From the NCBI GenBank assembly GCA_028335825.1, contig JAIOKI010000016.1, positions 124,001-188,000 on the forward strand: a stretch of DNA of 64,000 nt, given 5' to 3'. Under the pieces are notes generated by a model, which was not told the origin of the DNA, ran no database searches, and saw only the letters and a program-made list of their open reading frames with translations. Source of the stretch: Nosema muscidifuracis (Eukaryota; Microsporidia; Nosematidae). Shown piece by piece: positions 1-12,282 of this stretch. How positions within the stretch are numbered: position 1 is the first letter of the stretch; each line of letters begins with the position of its first letter. The translations under genes were made by a program, and so were the position numbers.

Positions 1-740
1 AAACCACAAGTGGGTATCTGATAATAAGAACATAGAAGAAAACATGCCATAAAAACATACTTTTAATTTTACCACTTTAGGCTTATTAGGATGCATATTG
101 TAGGATTTTCTATCCTCAGTCTGATTACCTACTAATAACGCCATAATGAAATCACAAGTTTGGAATACAAAATTCAAATATGATTAACACACAAATTAAA
201 TAGTTATCCTTTGACTTAGTTGTAGGTATAAATAAGATGCCTCAATATAAATTTTATGGCTTTAACAACAATATTGTATCTTGGTGTATTGTAAAATTGA
301 GTGAAGTGACAAAAACGAAAGTATTTTTCAAGTAGTATCATGTAAAGGATGTTTTATTTGAAAGATTTATTGTTTACGTCGTTGTAGGTTTTCTTCATTT
401 TGTGTACCGTTCTTTAAATATTTTTTATTTATAAAATACACACAGTCAAATATTGCGTGATGTTAAAATGTTTATTTTGATAACTTTCTTGTTTATAGTT
501 TTATATAAACGATTCACCAATAACATTATGTCTTACCTCATTTCCGACTAAATTAGCATATATTTCAATGAGTGAATAACCACTAATCTTTCAAATTGAT
601 CTTTAAACACAACATGATACTTTTTAGTATTTGTTTTCTTTAGTTATTTATTGAAAATAAATTTCACTCACAATTATTATAATAATAATAAATACATTTA
701 AGAATTACACACAATTATTATTTGGGTATGGTAAAAAATT
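1..740. other. Unrecognised AT-rich left flank
   Basis: I see no open frame, RNA gene or recognisable element here. The stretch does not match the sequence preceding the second rDNA spacer copy (53882-54940), so the two rDNA units have different left flanks. The join to the shared spacer repeat lies near 740. Confidence 0.6.
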
Positions 741-2159
741 CTATTTCAAATAAATATACTTTAAGGATCGTCTCACATAAATCTTCAGATTTTAATTACA
801 GCAAGGTAGAGACTAATTGTAAATAATAAGATAAGTCAAAAAATACATTCAAAATCACAGCAGATAGTATTTATGAGCTAGAATTAGATGTTAAATACAA
901 TATTTGTAAAACAGAGATAAAAAGTATAAATTTAAATAGGAATGACGTGATTATTAATTGGCAAAATGAGGCTTTATTTTCAAGCAAACAGAATAAGAAA
1001 ATTACAAATATTGATAAAAAAAAGTCATATGCCTCGCTTTCTTAGATAAATTCAATGTTAAAGAAGAACAATATAAATTTTCTCAAAGTATTGAGAAGTT
1101 AGTTAAAAACCTAAAATTAAGGAAAAGCTAGTTGCAGCTGTTTTTAAGTGTGAATGTCGACTATATAAAATTAGCATCAAAGACTAAGTCCTGTTTCTCA
1201 GAGTAGTAATACAGTAAAATTAAAGAGACAAATAGCATTGTTGAAGAAATTCTAATCTAAAAAATGTAAAATCTTTGAGTAAGAGATAAAAGTAATGAGA
1301 AGGCTAAATAAACAATATCGCTCAAGAAGATTTGCAGAATATAAAATTGCATTACTGAGATACCAAGAGTATGAAATAAAATCAAATAATATAAAAAAGT
1401 TTGTCTTTATTAAATCATTATTCATTCTCTTAAGTTATTCTTTAAGTATTTATTGGTTTTACATCATGTGTGGCATTTCATAAGTAAATTTTATTCACAT
1501 ATTTCTATTTCCAAAAAAAGTTCGTGAACATATGAAAAAAACTTTAATATTCTCGCAGAAAAAAGCGAATTATTAAAAATGCTTTAACAGATTTTAAAAT
1601 AGCAATAACCAAGAGTTTTGAAAATAAAATTGAAGTATTAATACATGTTTTTATATTAAAGTTCAACTATATATATATAGTTGAGACATTCTATATTATA
1701 TAATAAGTTCTAAAAGTAATAATCAGAACCAAAATTCTCAATATAGTAATGCCATCCGTTAATCTTATAATATATAATGTGAACATAGAAATGAAGAAAG
1801 ACAACGCTTATTTAAAAGAATAAGATCGAAAGTGTAAGTTCCAGAGATATTGCTCTTTAAAAATATTCCTAGTATATTTTAATTATTATTATTTTTATAT
1901 AAATAATGAGAACTAAAAAAGAATAAAACAGAGAAAAGAAAACAGCGATATTAAAATAAAAGATCTGTGTTTACCGAAGTAGGTAGAGTACAGCTTACAA
2001 ATGACATTTGGCCTGTTTAGTTACAAGATTTAAATACAAAAATAAATAATTTTTGGGTTTATTTAATATCTAAAAAGTGTATGGTGTAGAATATGAAAAT
2101 CGAAATCGGTAAGCCAAACATTTTGCACGAGTTAAAAGAGCATATTTACTTTCATGTTT

Positions 2160-2350
2160 TATAATTATCAGATGAAGATCAGATTTATTATTTTTTCTGC
2201 AAGTCTGATTCACTAGCGCTGGATAAGCACTTCAAGATAATGAGAATTAAAAGAAATTGCACTGTGACATTTAAAATGTGAAAAGAGTTTGGAGACGAAA
2301 CGAGATTATATAAATTTATAAATCATGAGAGATACAAACGATATCAAAGT
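2160..2350 (+). pseudogene. Possible Merlin transposase N-terminal fragment
   Basis: One forward frame reads roughly DEDQIYYF, then MRIKRN, TVTFKM and KEFG. This is reminiscent of the N-terminal zinc-binding region of ISXO2/Merlin transposases. No complete cysteine set is visible and the frame is interrupted. The stretch is repeated at about 56320-56530, where the same reading frame is slightly longer. It lies 2 kb before the better Merlin remnant, so it would be a separate copy. This is a weak resemblance only. Confidence 0.25.
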
Positions 2351-4089
2351 TTATTGAGAGTTAAAAGTAAAAGCTCGATCAAAAAAATTTAGATGACCGA
2401 CAAAGATAAGGTCATAAAAATAGAATCTTAAATGATAAAAAATATAAAAAAATTGCAATTGATGTCACACTATTTTAGTATTAAATTATGTGATATTGAT
2501 AGAAATATTGTAGAATATATGTGATCTAGTATTTAATTTCAGATCCGAATTTCATACACTCGAGAGCATTTTATGTTTGAATTTATCATTAAGTATAAAT
2601 TTCACATTATTAATGCAATAATATATACAAAGTTAAGTCTATGAATAAAAATAAAAAGCAGTGTAATGTGAACATCTAATATGAGTATAATCGAATGATT
2701 ATAAGTTTAAACTACCTACAGTCTATTCTTTATTATATGATGGTAATTACAAGAAATGATTTTCAACTTCTCAACTAATTTATGAAAGTAACTATGGCGA
2801 AAGAAGTTATAAGTTTGTGTTTAAGTTGCAATGATTTGGATCTATATATCATTTTTGGATTAAGAAAGTCAAGTTAAAGTTTTTTTCTGTAAAAACAAGA
2901 AAAGATTTAAAAAGAGGTTGTATATATAAGACTGATTTCTGTATTCAGTAATAATAAACCACATAAGAAAATCGAAGCTTAATTATACAATGTAGTCGGT
3001 AATATGAGAAAACTAGAAACTGAAGGAGAACAATTTTGATAATTTCATGTACTCTTTAGATAATTGAATTCAAGCTGATTGTTCTAAATGCCAACCTTTT
3101 TAACTTGATGTTGAATTGTTACAGTTTACATATCCTGAGATTAGTGGAAAATAATAAAGAAATATTTAATATACCAAGTGAGAATTCGTGCAATATACAG
3201 TATAAGACCTAAAATAATGATTTTTCAGCAGAAATTATACTAATAAGTTGAATTAGGTTTCTAGAATATTTAGCTCATTATTTTTTAGAGTAACAAAAAA
3301 TTACATTTATAGAATCTTATGAAAAGGTGAATAGGTCACATTTGATATATCTGACCGATAAAAAAGAACTTATATTATAACAGTAATCAATTAATTATGC
3401 GGGCACTTGTTCTGGGGTTATAAGTTTATGAGATAAATCAAAAGAATCTGAGTAAAGAAATAGAAAGCTGTGCCAAAGAAAAAATGTAAAAGTCTAATAC
3501 ATTACACATTTTTATTATTTTTCAGATGTTGTGGTTGAAAGACTTAGTAGAAGTATGCAAGAGTATGCCTATTAGGATAAAAATTAATAAAGTTGTAATT
3601 TGTATAACAATCTATTCCATTTAAAAATATGAATGACATCTTTGATACGCTGATCTCGTAAAAAGTAAAGCAGGAGCAATTTGAAGAAATGAAAAATTAA
3701 TAAACGAAAAGAAATAGAAGAGATGAATTTATATTTAAAAAGAAGAATATGGTGATCATTAAGATGAAAACATATGTAACTAAATACAAGAAGCAAAGAA
3801 TAGTCACGTATATATTAGGAAAAAATGCTTACAGTGTGACTATAGGAAAATGATGATCGAGAGATATGCTTCTCAACTAAATCTTATAGTAGAAGATAAT
3901 TTTGAATGAGGTGCTGTTGGTTTAAATATAAAATATTTATACCCAGCATATAATTATCAAAATGTTCATAAATAATATACGGTATGGATTTTATGGTTAA
4001 ATTTCTTTTTTACTCTTCTCCACACTTTTTTGAAAAAAAATATATCATCTAAAGTTTAAATTCGATTAAAAAATATTACTTATAATGAA

Positions 4090-4960
4090 AAGTTGTTGAT
4101 AAAGTTTTATTTTAACATGAAATTCTGAAATTTTCAATGTGCAGTAAGTGTTTTAAACCAAAGACTTATATAAATATCATTGTTATCGTAGGCGTAATAA
4201 AAAATGTTCGAATTACTCCAGTTTACTCAAACAAAATTTTTTCATCATGCACATCTAAGCGTAAAATAACTTCTTATTATATTATGTGTGTGGCGCAAAT
4301 ATAGTTCAAATCGATCCTTAGCCATGGAATTATCTTTTTCAATTAGTGATAACAATGTGGTATGGTCGCTTCGATAATTAGCTTCTAATTTTCTATTCAC
4401 AGCAAATTAGTGGTGAAGGATGTATTGTTGAAATATATGAAATTGATATAGTTAAAAATAAGTATCATCGAGAAAGACTTCTTGAGTATCAGGTTTGGGC
4501 AATGCACTATGGAGTAATAGATCAGCTGCATAACTTTTTTCAAAATCGTCAAATATTGTTAGCAAAATACACTGAATGAGATTATTCGAAGAAAAATTGC
4601 ATCGAGTATAACTATTTAGCAGACATATGGCGAGGTTATTTAAACATTAAAAAATATGTGCTGATTTAGGTTTTCGATATGAAACTATAAATCATTCAGT
4701 TTTTTGCTGATACAGACACTTATGCAAATACACAAACTATTGAGAGTATGTGGTCTGTTATAAAAAGAAATATAATGTGAAATAATAATTTAATATATTT
4801 TGTTACAAAAAATTATGTTTTTAGATTTAAATTACTTTTTAGAGATATTTTAATTGAAGAAATTTTAGACTTTATATGTTTTGATAATTAATAAATTTTG
4901 CAATATTATATTTTCAGTCATGTATTTTTTTCAGGAACTAGGGGAAGGTATAAAAAAAGA
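4090..4960 (+). mobile_element. Merlin-type (ISXO2/IS1016-like) DNA transposon, decayed
   Basis: Forward-strand frames together trace a Merlin transposase. A basic CYRRRNKKC-like zinc-ribbon segment lies near 4180. An SISDNNVVW segment lies near 4340. The block SGEGCIVEI follows near 4400, where the family has GGEG..VEIDES. RGYLNI lies near 4640, TINHS near 4690, then TQTIESMWSVIKR near 4740-4770. In the family these surround the DDE catalytic triad. Here the first catalytic Asp position reads Tyr (VEIYEI), and there are several stops plus a frameshift just after TINHS, so it is not functional. No terminal inverted repeats were located. A near-identical copy sits at 58185-59055 in the second spacer. 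Confidence 0.75.
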
Positions 4961-7865
4961 AATTTAACTGTTTTATATTAATTTTTTTAATTTATAAAAA
5001 GTCATCGGTCTGCTTAAGAAAGAAATGACCTTTCGATTCTTGTGAGAACCAAATAATTTCCTTATCTCTAATAAAACTTGTTCTGCTTAATTGATAACCA
5101 ACTAACTAATGGAATCTTCACTGATTCATCAAAAAATATTGAAGGAAATTATTTTAAATAATAATAAAATTCTTTATCACTAGCAAAAGTTTGCTTACAG
5201 GATACGACAATAATAATTTTTTTCGCAAAAATCAAAATAAGAATCTCATTTGTTAATTAATACAATATATATAAATAAAGATTATAAGGGGTAATATTTC
5301 CTTTTAATCTGTATAAAGCAGTATAACTAATCAAACTTCAAATATTTTATTAGTGAATTCGCATTAAAGATTATCAAAGACAATATTACAACTTGTATAG
5401 AAACATAAAAATTAAAATTATGAAAAAGAAGTAAGAAGTGTATACAGGAAGAATTTATAATTGACAATATATGTTAAAAAACTAAAATCATTTCCTTTTA
5501 TGTAGGAAAAGCATATAGCAAAAAACATTTCAATAAATTTAGAGAGTTGAATAAAAAATAAGGTCCATTGAAAATAAAAAGAGTCAATGAATGATAGAAT
5601 AAAATTGACAAAAAAATAATTATTTTTTCTGATATTCATAGATAAACGAAAATCCCAAAATATATTTTGAACATTATTTTATAAACAATCAAATAATCTG
5701 ATAAGTTTAGAAGTTACTGATGCCTATATGAATCTCACAATATAAGCATATAACAATAAGATCAAAGATAAATAGAATACAGGTGAACTGTAATGTAAAA
5801 TTATTGTAAAATAATGATTTCTAGTAGATATAAAACAGCTCTACATACACGATGATCTTTCTGAGTTTTTAAAATGCCATTAAAAATAAATAAATAAGTT
5901 AGATTTTAGAGAATAATGAATAACTTATTAAGTAAATTCTTCTATAAAATAGTAGTTATATTTTAGATAACATGGTCATTTCAGTGAGAGAGTAAAGAAT
6001 GATGAAAAGAACGTGACTTTAGTTTTAGAAGCATTAAAAAAGCAGAAGTAAGAAGAATAATTTTTTGAGTCACATATTACAGATAATATTATTAATTAAG
6101 AACTACGGTTGATATTCTGACTATTAAATCATTGTGCATTGTGTATAAAAGAATTATATGGCATAATAAAATTTAAAGAACAATTAGCTAAATGAAGAAT
6201 TGCTATGATAACAAGATATCTTGAAGATAATTGCATATTATAATGAAACAAATACATTTTTTTTATCGTTTAGAATTTAGGATATTAATACAGCATTGAT
6301 TTTGATAACAAATGTCTTTAAATATGATTTGAGTCAATATTATTACAAGAATATAACGAAAAAATACGGTATAAGTTTTTTCATCTAATTGAAAGTCAAA
6401 CAAAAAGAAATTGCTATGTGTCTGAAAAATAGCTTTATTTAAGTTATGTATTAATACAGTAAACACCTAATAATAACGATTAAAACTTTTTCTAAAAAAT
6501 ATATAAGGATAAATTTGATAATGATAATATAATATTATGTAAGCAGTATTAACTTAGAGCTTTTCAATCTTTGTTAGTTAAAGAAGTATATTTAAGTCAT
6601 TATTCATAAAAAAATAGATTAAAAAAAGGTATAGTAGATATGAAATTAATATCAATATTATAATATAATAAGACAGATATAAATTTTATTATAACTTAAG
6701 ATTTCTATGTTGAATCTAAAGTATTAGTAATAGAAAATCCATATTGAGAATATAATAAACTTTTAAATAGCAGAAGTGAAGTATTTAGTTAAATGAAAAT
6801 TTTTGTAATTCAATAATTTATTGTTATAGTAATGAAACGTTAAAATTAAATAGAAATAATGAAATTGTAACAAAGAATCCACAAGTTATAAAATAAAGAA
6901 TCTTTATGTTATCTTCTTTAATAATTTATGATGAATATATGGTGAATACGATGAACATTGAATAAAAATTGAGGAATATAGTCAAGTGGCTTAAATATTA
7001 TTAGAATAATATAGAATATTGATTTATGATATACCATTAAGAAGTGTAAGAATGTGAAGATCTTAAGAAATATTTATAAGAAGAAACACAATTGTTGAAA
7101 ATGTAGATAATATTGAAAGGAATGAAATAGAAAAAGAAAAATCAAAGATGATTAAGAAATAGCTATAAGTATAATAAATGAGATTCGATCAGAAAGATAA
7201 AATAGAAACAATTAAGAATGTTTTATAATTTAGTAGATTAGAATACAAACAGAAATAAATAAGATTGATTTTTGTAAATGGTGGATAACAACAGTACTAT
7301 TATATAAGGATTATAGATTAATGAACAGAATACTGGTGAATGGATTAGAGATTGAAGAACTAAAAAAATTTAAGAAAGTATTTTACAGCGATAAAGAAGA
7401 GCTAAAGTATTGAAATTAGAAAAGTGTAGAATAAAGATAATTAGAGGAGTTGAGATTGCAAAAAAGAGAATAGTGTATTTTTTAGGCATTGATGAAAGAT
7501 ACTGAAGAAATTAAACAAAAGCATAGAAGAAATAAAGATATTAAATTTGATTAGATGTTTACTTCTAATTATTAGTTAACTACTATTTCTTATGTACATT
7601 ATCAAAATACATAAGCCTTTTTATAACATGAGATACCAAGATCAATACAAATTTACAGAATGATTATTACTAATAAATAACAGATCTATAAACAATACAT
7701 GACAAAATAATATAGTAGATACCAAGTCAAACTATTCCATCTACATCACAAAGAAATAAAACTAATATATCTTTACCAAAAAATGAACATACACACAGTA
7801 AATGTTATAAAAATATCCCATCAATAAAATATTTTACATCTTCAAGTAACAAAACCCATCACAAA

Positions 7866-8040
7866 CCAAACCATCGTTACGGTCTCACATTACTGTTCAT
7901 ACAAGTAATCACCACGATCACTTCAACAACCAACGTCCCAGCACGTTCACAGGATGGTCACCATTCTCAATCCTTAACTGGACACTCCAATCAACTTCTC
8001 GTTGTTCAACACAACCACCAGATTGTAACTCTTTTTATAC
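7866..8040. other. Conserved GC-richer block before SSU; possible 5S-like RNA on minus strand
   Basis: This block stands out from its AT-rich surroundings and differs at only about three positions from 61960-62134. On the minus strand it holds GAATGGTGACCATCCTG and, before it, AGTTGATTGG. These resemble the box C / loop E region and box A of eukaryotic 5S genes. A GTCCAG / CTGGGAC pairing could form the matching helix. A TATA-like GTATAAAAAGA precedes it on that strand. I could not find a closing helix I, and no T-run sits at the expected 3' end, so a 5S call is weak. It could instead be a plus-strand rDNA promoter or enhancer element. Confidence 0.3.
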
Positions 8041-8284
8041 AACATATATATCGTACTAGTACACTTAAACACACTACATATAACCTGTCAAAAATCATAA
8101 CTCAGCAATTAATTATTAATTCTGATTTGTCAATTTAATTTATTAGTAGATTAAATAATACATAATTTAAATTATTTATTACTCATGTTGTAGTTTTCGT
8201 ATGTTATATTGCACTGATTGATTGAGAGATTAAGATTTCTGAGACTAGATTAATACTGACTAGAATGTAGATATGTTATTTTGT

Positions 8285-9520
8285 ACACCAGGTTGATTCT
8301 GCCTGACGTAGACGCTATTCCCTAAGATTAACCCATGCATGTTTTTGAAGAAGTATCTGAAAAATGGACTGCTCAGTAATACTCACTTTATTTTATGTAT
8401 ATTGATGATAACTACGTTAAAGTGTAGATAATTGTATACAGTAAGAGTGAGACCTATCAGCTAGTTGTTAAGGTAATGGCTTAACAAGGCAGTAACGGGT
8501 AACGGTATTACTTTGTAATATTCCGGAGAAGGAGCCTGAGAGACGGCTACTAAGTCTAAGGATTGCAGCAGGGGCGAAACTTGACCTATGGATTTTGTCT
8601 GAGGCAGTTATGGGAAGTAATAGATATTGTTTCATATTGTAAAAACATATGAGGTGATTAATTGGAGGGCAAATCAAGTGCCAGCAGCCGCGGTAATACT
8701 TGTTCCAAGAGTGTGTATGATGATTGATGCAGTTAAAAAGTCCGTAGTTTATTTTTAAGAAGCAATATGAGGTGTACTGTATAGTTGGGAGAGAGATGAA
8801 ATGTGACGACCCTGACTGGACGAACAGAAGCGAAAGCTGTACACTTGTATGTATTTTTTGAACAAGGACGTAAGCTGGAGGATCGAAGATGATTAGATAC
8901 CATTGTAGTTCCAGCAGTAAACTATGCCGACGATGTGATATGAGTATTTGTATTACATAATAGAAATTCGAGTTTTTTGGCTCTGGGGATAGTATGATCG
9001 CAAGATTGAAAATTAAAGAAATTGACGGAAGAATACCACAAGGAGTGGATTGTGCGGCTTAATTTGACTCAACGCGAGGTAACTTACCAATATTTTATTA
9101 TTCAGCGAGAATGTTATTTGAGAATGATAATAGTGGTGCATGGCCGTTTTCAATGGATGCTGTGAAGTTTTGATTAATTTCAACAAGACGTGAGACCCTT
9201 ATAGACAGACACAATCAGTGTAGGAAGGAAAGGATTAAAACAGGTCCGTTATGCCCTCAGACATTTTGGGCTGCACGCGCAATACAATAGATATAAATCT
9301 TTATGGGATAATATTTTGTAAGAGATATTTGAACTTGGAATTGCTAGTAAATTTTATTAAATAAGTAGAATTGAATGTGTCCCTGTTCTTTGTACACACC
9401 GCCCGTCGCTATCTAAGATGATATATGTTGTGAAATTAGTGTAAACTACTTGAACAAGATGTATTAGATCTGATATAAGTCGTAACATGGTTGCTGTTGG
9501 AGAACCATTAGCAGGATCAT
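8285..9520 (+). rRNA. SSU rRNA: Small-subunit (16S-like) rRNA, microsporidian type
   Basis: This is the structural RNA of the small ribosomal subunit. The 5' end has CACCAGGTTGATTCTGCC, the universal SSU start. The 530 loop GTGCCAGCAGCCGCGGTAA lies at 8679-8697, GAAATTGACGGAAGAATACC near 9016 and GTACACACCGCCCGTCGC near 9392. The 3' end reads GTAACATGG...GCAGGATCAT. At about 1,236 nt it is far shorter than the usual eukaryotic 1.8 kb, as is typical of microsporidia. It is followed by ITS and LSU in the standard order. An identical-length copy with about one visible difference lies 54,094 bp downstream. Confidence 0.97.
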
Positions 9521-9700
9521 ATCGAGTAACAGTTATTATACAATATTGTTAGATTATACATTATATATTTATATATATAGATTATACTAATTTATATTTA
9601 TTATATTATACTAATATATTTATATTTATTAGATTATAATTATTATATATTTATATATATATATATGTTATACTAATATATATTATTTATTATTTTACCC
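9521..9700 (+). other. ITS: Internal transcribed spacer (ITS), AT-repeat rich
   Basis: The spacer between SSU and LSU is built almost entirely of short TATATTTATA-like units with recurring GATTATACTAAT pieces. It is identical by eye to the ITS of the second unit (63615-63794), even though such low-complexity sequence normally drifts fast. There is only one ITS, because no separate 5.8S gene exists. Confidence 0.85.
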
Positions 9701-11259
9701 ACACATGGGATCAATAGGATGCCACAGCGATGAAGGTCGTAGATGAATACGAAAGCATTGTTACCGAATATATACAGATGTGTATAGAGGACCCTTTGAA
9801 CTTAAGCATATCATTAGAAGGAGGAAAAGAAACTAACCAGGATTTCTGTAGTAGCAGCGAGTGAACAAGAAGCAACCCGTGATTGTAATCCTATTGGAGA
9901 TGTAAATCACTATTTTATTACTTATTTGTACAGAATATAATATTCGTTAGTTGAATAAAATAGTAAGTATCAGCGAGTAGGGCTGCTTGGTAGTGCAGTC
10001 TGAATACAGGTAGAATGAGATATCTAAGGTTAAATATAATGGCATACCGATAGCAAATAAGTACTGCGAAGGAATTTGTGAAAATGTGTGGGGCAGCCTT
10101 ATGTTTAAGGACCCGTCTTGAAACACGGACCAAGGAGATTATAGTTATAGCAAGATAATGGCTCAGTCGTTATTAATATGACAAGTTATAACTATAAGAC
10201 CCGAAACACAGTGAACTATGCATGTTCTGGTTGAAGATAAGCAACAGTTTATTGGAAGACCATAATCATTCTGACGTGCAAATCGATGATTTAAGATGTG
10301 TATAGTGGCGAAAGACCAATCGAACTGTGTGGTAGCTGGTTCACAGCGAAATGTCTCTCAGGACAGCAGTCATTGTATATAGGACATAGATGTAGGACAC
10401 TGTTATAGTCTCGACTATGAGAAATCTTTAATTCTATGGTCTTCTGTAGATTAGGTTTACAGAATGAATCTATTGTATGACTAGTGGGCACATGATTGTA
10501 AGAATGATGTGCAAAAAGGGATGAACCTTATGGAACATTAAATATTCTAAATAGTAGACAGTATACCATAAATATGATGAATACATTGAGACAGTAGGGC
10601 GGTTGTTATGGAAGTAGAAATCCGCTAAGAAACGTGTTACAACGTACCTACCGAATGTATTATTGTATAAAATGGAAGAAGATGACTACTTTTATGAGAT
10701 GTTTCTATATGAGTATTTAGGTAGCTGTGCAATTTGTTTGTATTGAAGTATATGTGTGAATGTATATGGAAGAAACAAATGGGCCGATCTTGGAGGCAGT
10801 AACAATATATTTGTATAGATATAGACTAGGGTTTTCAATGGTATTGAAGTGAGTCGGTGTTATTGTAAAAACAAAGAAGATCAATAGTTCTTCACTTGAC
10901 TACTGCAAGGCGACTTGATGATGACAGTATATAAGCGGTGTAAGAAAAATGAATTAGACTGTGTGTACGTATGGATTGTTATGATAAGAAATACGTGTTA
11001 TATATACTTGATAAAAAAGAAGTAGTGTAGCCGTACCTATACCGCATCAGGTGTCTTTGTATCATAACAGATATTTTAAATTAAAGTAAGTAAGGGAATT
11101 CGGCAAATTAGATCTGTAACCTTGGGATAAAGATTGGCTCTAGCATGCTAGAACTTTTACTATGTAAGGAATCTGACTGTTTATTAAAAACATAGCTTTT
11201 TGTATTACAAGAAGTGAATTCTGCCCAGTGCATTTATTGTTAAAGTTGTGTAAGCGAAT

Positions 11260-11312
<53 letters not shown>

Positions 11313-11411
11313 TTAATTGGTGACGCGCATGAATGGAGCAACGAGATTCCTACTGTCCCTACTTACAATTTTGTGAAACCACGAGACAAGGGAACGGGCT
11401 TGTTGTATATC

Positions 11412-11443
<32 letters not shown>

Positions 11444-11878
11444 TTAGTATGTTCTAATAATTATTCGGTATATTGTAGAGAGGTGGGAGATGATTTGTGA
11501 AACCACTAGTATGTTTGAATATTTGTTTATTTGGATATATGGGGAGTTTGGCTGGGGCGGTACAGCTGTTAAAAAGTAACACAGCTGTCCTAAGGTAGAT
11601 GAATGATGGATGGTAACCATCAGTTTATTATAAGGGAATAAATCTGCTTTACTTTATACATATGACTGTATTTAGTAGGGAAACCTTGGCCTAGCGATCC
11701 CAATTACATTCATTATGTATTGGGTGATTGAAAAGTTACCACAGGGATAACTGGCTTGTAGCAGGCAAGCGATCATAGCGACTCTGCTTTTTGATTCTTC
11801 GATGTCGTCTCTTCTGATCATCGTAGTGTATATGTTACGAAGTGTTGGATTGTTCACCCGGTAATGAGGAACGTGAGA

Positions 11879-11920
<42 letters not shown>

Positions 11921-12170
11921 TAAGTATTTTTGAGTGAACTTTGATAGTACGAGAGGAACTCTAAGTGATGACCACTGGTAGTGCGATTAACTATTAAGTT
12001 ATGTTGCTTAGCTACGTCGTTTCGATTAAGGCTGAAAGCCTCTTAAGCCTGAAGCGTAGCTCAAAGATACATTTGGGAGAATACTACTCTATTAAGCAGA
12101 ACTGTAAGAATGAAGGTGTATGCCGACATTTTGAGGTTACTGCTTTTTGTAGTATTGTGTAGGTGTGTAT
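9701..12170 (+). rRNA. LSU rRNA: Large-subunit rRNA with fused 5.8S-equivalent 5' region
   Basis: The 5' portion (about 9715-9790, with GCGATGAAGGTCGTAGATGA) corresponds to 5.8S. It runs without a second spacer into the LSU proper (CTTTGAACTTAAGCATATC near 9796). Other conserved landmarks are GGCGGGAGTAACTATGACTC near 11266, the peptidyl-transferase region near 11690-11750, and the sarcin-ricin loop AGTACGAGAGGAACT near 11946. The total of about 2.47 kb is much reduced relative to other eukaryotes. Both exact ends are estimates. An intact LINE begins about 100 bp beyond the 3' end. Confidence 0.95.
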
Positions 12171-12282
12171 GTAATTTTCATAGTTTGGATTGTTAATAAG
12201 AAATGTGATTAGTAATATAATTTTAATTACTTTGTTCAAACAAAAATCAAATTTAAACTAAAGTAAGGTGTAATTTAATTAG

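Larger units (their letters stand above)
741..8284 (+). repeat. rDNA upstream spacer repeat, copy A
   Basis: This 7.5-kb stretch can be followed by eye almost continuously against 54941-62378, with mismatches and small indels at several percent in most parts and near-identity in others. It ends at the SSU 5' end in both copies. A partial third copy covers only the first part (37680-38810). It contains a decayed Merlin transposon (about 4090-4960) and a conserved GC-richer block (7866-8040). The rest, including 5000-7850, is AT-rich with no frame I recognise. Short coding-like stretches near 7200-7500 are interrupted and unidentified. Confidence 0.85.

Noticed and set aside
1295-1483. 62-codon plus-strand open frame in spacer copy A
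   Set aside because: The counterpart in copy C (from about 55507) is interrupted and copy B lacks it, so it is not maintained as a gene.
8468-8677. 69-codon minus-strand open frame, repeated identically at 62562-62771
   Set aside because: It lies wholly inside the SSU rRNA, so its conservation reflects the RNA.
9530-9700. Short AT repeats that could be taken for a telomere or origin
   Set aside because: They lie exactly between SSU and LSU and are the ITS.
9918-11857. Minus-strand open frames at 9918-10133, 10291-10491 and 11672-11857
   Set aside because: They are chance frames opposite the LSU rRNA.
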